Source of the DNA: Verrucomicrobiota bacterium
Lineage (GTDB): Bacteria; Verrucomicrobiota; Verrucomicrobiae; Limisphaerales; UBA11358
NCBI GenBank assembly: GCA_014860005.1
Contig: JACZKP010000107.1
Location: 1-24,832 of the forward strand
Length of the DNA: 24,832 nucleotides
Reading direction: 5' to 3'
The notes below the pieces were generated by a model. The model had not been told where the DNA came from. It was given only the letters and a program-made list of their open reading frames with translations, and did no database searches. Position 1 is the first letter of the stretch. The number at the start of each line of letters is the position of its first letter. The position numbers and the translations under genes are program-made. This document shows, piece by piece, positions 23,094 through 24,832 of the stretch.

Positions 23094-24065
23094 ATGTCCA
23101 CCCATACCAAACGCAGCCTCCGGGTCGCCGCCGTCCAGTTTGAAAGCAAACCGGCGGACAAGGACGCCAACTTTGAAAAGATCGAGCACTTCGTCGAGCT
23201 GGCCGCGGCGCAAGGTGTGCGGCTGATTGTCTTTCCCGAGTGTTGCGTCACCGGCTATTGGTTCATCCGAAATCTTCCGGTCTCGGAACTGGCTGCCCTC
23301 GCGGAACCGATTCCAGATGGACGGAGCACGCGGCGATTGATGGCGCTGGCGCGGAGGCATGACATTTCAATCGGAGCAGGATTCGTTGAGGATGGCGGCG
23401 GCGGTGTGTTCCACAATAGTTACGTGGTCGCGCTGCCGGACGGCACCGTTCATCGGCACCGCAAGCTGCACGCCTTCGAGCACACAGCCATTGCCAGCGG
23501 AACGGACTTCACCGTTTTCGATTTGCCCGACGGTTTTCGCGCGGGCGTGTTGATCTGCTATGACTGCAATCTGGTTGAGAATGTCCGCATCACGGCACTG
23601 CAAGGGGCTGAGATTCTGATTGCGCCGCATCAGACCGGCGCCGTACGCAGCAAGAATCCGCATCTGATGGGCTTGATTGACCGCCGGCTGTGGGACAATC
23701 GCCACGCCAATCCGGCTGCGATTGAAGCAGAACTTCGTGGCGAGAAAGGCCGTGGCTGGCTGATGCGCTGGCTGCCCAGCCGCGCCCATGACAACGGACT
23801 GTTTCTCGTTTTCAGCAACGGCGTCGGTGTGGATGACGATGAAATCCGCACGGGCAACGCGATGATCCTCGATCCCTACGGTCGCATTCTCGCCGAAACC
23901 TGGAAGGCTGATGACGCGATGGTGGTGGCCGATTTTGACTCCAGCCTGCTGGCCAACGCCACCGGCCGCCTGTGGATGCGCGCCCGTCGCCCCGACCTTT
24001 ATTCGCCGCTCACGGTCGCGACCGGTTTGGAATGCGACACCCGCAAGTTAAAGTTTGAGGAGTAA
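23094..24065 (+). CDS. Carbon-nitrogen hydrolase (nitrilase superfamily amidase)
   Basis: A 323-residue cytoplasmic hydrolase of the nitrilase superfamily, which cleaves amide or nitrile C-N bonds. The catalytic triad is visible: E49 in [12 protein letters not shown]124 in [10 protein letters not shown] and C155 in [11 protein letters not shown]. The fold strands [20 protein letters not shown] at the start and [15 protein letters not shown] near the end are characteristic. The insertion [20 protein letters not shown] is compatible with aliphatic amidase or N-carbamoyl-hydrolase groups; the substrate cannot be fixed. The ATG at 23094 ([16 protein letters not shown]) is preferred. ATGs or GTGs upstream (23076, 22929) would add sequence from the Clp_N relic. 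It appears to be a single-gene unit. Confidence 0.92.
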   Translation: MSTHTKRSLRVAAVQFESKPADKDANFEKIEHFVELAAAQGVRLIVFPECCVTGYWFIRNLPVSELAALAEPIPDGRSTRRLMALARRHDISIGAGFVEDGGGGVFHNSYVVALPDGTVHRHRKLHAFEHTAIASGTDFTVFDLPDGFRAGVLICYDCNLVENVRITALQGAEILIAPHQTGAVRSKNPHLMGLIDRRLWDNRHANPAAIEAELRGEKGRGWLMRWLPSRAHDNGLFLVFSNGVGVDDDEIRTGNAMILDPYGRILAETWKADDAMVVADFDSSLLANATGRLWMRARRPDLYSPLTVATGLECDTRKLKFEE

Positions 24066-24069
24066 AGTT

Positions 24070-24090
24070 CGCGGACGCTGCCAGTCCGCG
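24070..24090. repeat. Palindromic REP-like hairpin after the nitrilase
   Basis: CGCGGAC (24070-24076) and GTCCGCG (24084-24090) form a perfect 7-bp stem around GCTGCCA. It starts 5 bp after the nitrilase stop and has no T-run. It resembles dispersed GCGGACTGGCAG-type palindromes that I recall from Verrucomicrobia, and may also act as the nitrilase mRNA end. Confidence 0.45.
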
Positions 24091-24133
24091 CTTGCCTAAT
24101 ATCTTCAGCGCCTTACGATTCCCGCCAATCTGC

Positions 24134-24832
24134 ATGGCAAAGGGCAATTCACAGAAGAAATTATACGCCAAAGACTCCGGCCTTAATTTCGAGCAACAAC
24201 TCTGGGCCGCCGCCGACAAGATGCGCGGGCACATGGACGCTTCGGAATACAAGCACGTCTGCCTCGGCCTCATCTTCCTCAAATACATCTCCGACGCCTT
24301 CGAGGAAAAGCGCGAGCAACTGCTGTTCGGTTTCTCCGATCCCAAGAGCGAATGGTTCATCAAGGACGAACCGGGCCGCGCCGATGCCGCCGAAAATCGC
24401 GATGAATATCTCGCCGCGAATGTCTTCTGGCTGCCGCCCGAAGCCCGCTGGCACACCATCAACGCCAAAGCCAAGTCGCCGGAGATCGGCAAGGTCATTG
24501 ACGAGGCAATGATTGCCATCGAAAGGGAAAACCCAACTCTTAAGGGTGTTCTTCCGCGCGATTACGCCCGGCCCAGCCTCGACAAAGTCCGGCTCGGCGG
24601 ACTCGTGGACATCATCAGCAACATCGGCTTCAACGAATCGGCGGCGAAATCCAAGGACGTGCTCGGGCGCGTCTATGAATACTTTCTCGGAAAATTCGCC
24701 AGCGCGGAAGGCAAGGGCGGCGGCGAGTTCTACACCCCGCAATGCGTCGTGCAGGTGCTCGTCGCCATGCTTGAACCCTACAAAGGCCGCGTGTTCGATC
24801 CGTGCTGCGGTTCAGGCGGCATGTTCGTGTCC
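24134..24832 (+). CDS. hsdM: Type I restriction-modification methyltransferase subunit HsdM, 5' part (runs off the window)
   Basis: The first 233 residues of an N6-adenine methyltransferase, open to the end of the window. The HsdM N-terminal helical domain reads [20 protein letters not shown], then [20 protein letters not shown]. The linker [20 protein letters not shown] leads into the catalytic domain start [20 protein letters not shown] and [20 protein letters not shown], with SAM motif [11 protein letters not shown] at the edge. No stop or frameshift is seen. Together with HsdS it would methylate a bipartite target and guide HsdR. It is only distantly similar to the broken hsdM at 2044-3422, so it belongs to a different type I family rather than being a duplicate. 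Its hsdS/hsdR are expected downstream, outside the window. Confidence 0.95.
   Translation, partial: MAKGNSQKKLYAKDSGLNFEQQLWAAADKMRGHMDASEYKHVCLGLIFLKYISDAFEEKREQLLFGFSDPKSEWFIKDEPGRADAAENRDEYLAANVFWLPPEARWHTINAKAKSPEIGKVIDEAMIAIERENPTLKGVLPRDYARPSLDKVRLGGLVDIISNIGFNESAAKSKDVLGRVYEYFLGKFASAEGKGGGEFYTPQCVVQVLVAMLEPYKGRVFDPCCGSGGMFVS

Noticed and set aside
1..24832. CRISPR array, tRNA, rRNA or prophage
   Set aside because: No regularly spaced repeats, no cloverleaf-like sequence and no phage structural genes were recognised on either strand.

Overview
The window looks like a chromosomal piece of a moderately GC-rich Gram-negative bacterium, most likely a member of the Verrucomicrobiota (Pedosphaerales/Limisphaerales-like). 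This is inference. It rests on a 14-blade propeller hybrid-type sensor kinase, a secreted beta-helix protein with a Verrucomicrobia-style C-terminus, a sigma/anti-sigma/small secreted protein cluster, and short palindromic repeats of a kind I associate with that group. No rRNA, tRNA or CRISPR array was seen.

Layout. (1) 1-2043: a complete or nearly complete IS1634-like insertion sequence. Its imperfect terminal inverted repeats start at base 1 and end at base 2043, so the window may begin at a contig edge. (2) 2044-3422 (minus): a decayed type I restriction-modification hsdM. It carries two in-frame nonsense codons and a 3' end replaced by a palindromic repeat and the IS. (3) 3877-11806 (plus): an elongasome cluster mreB-mreC-mreD-(36-codon small ORF)-mrdA/PBP2-rodA, followed by an RNase E/G gene and a hairpin terminator. 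(4) 12013-15937 (plus): a two-component pair, consisting of a propeller/Y_Y_Y/HisKA_3 sensor kinase and a NarL-type response regulator. They are separated by a 196-bp spacer that is spanned by a small ORF overlapping both neighbours. (5) 16157-17602 (plus): a secreted right-handed beta-helix protein.

(6) 17779-22705 (minus): an ABC-2 exporter (ATPase and permease), a membrane-anchored TPR protein with a very His-rich segment, hisB, an ECF sigma factor, a zinc-less membrane anti-sigma-like protein, and a small secreted protein. The run ends at a strong terminator at 17730-17760. (7) 22920-23015: a short Clp N-domain relic, just upstream of a nitrilase-superfamily amidohydrolase (23094-24065, plus). 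(8) 24134 to the window end: the 5' part of a second, apparently intact and clearly different hsdM.

The mre/PBP2/RodA genes together make the side-wall peptidoglycan synthesis machine, with MreB filaments guiding the RodA-PBP2 polymerase-transpeptidase pair. The two-component genes are probably a sensor and its DNA-binding partner, possibly for carbohydrate signals. The window is flanked by two unrelated type I methyltransferase genes, one dead and one apparently alive. This suggests turnover of restriction systems around a conserved core segment. I found no convincing entirely new system. The best leads are the small ORFs fitted between operon genes, the His-rich TPR protein, the divergent HisB, and the decay history of hsdM.
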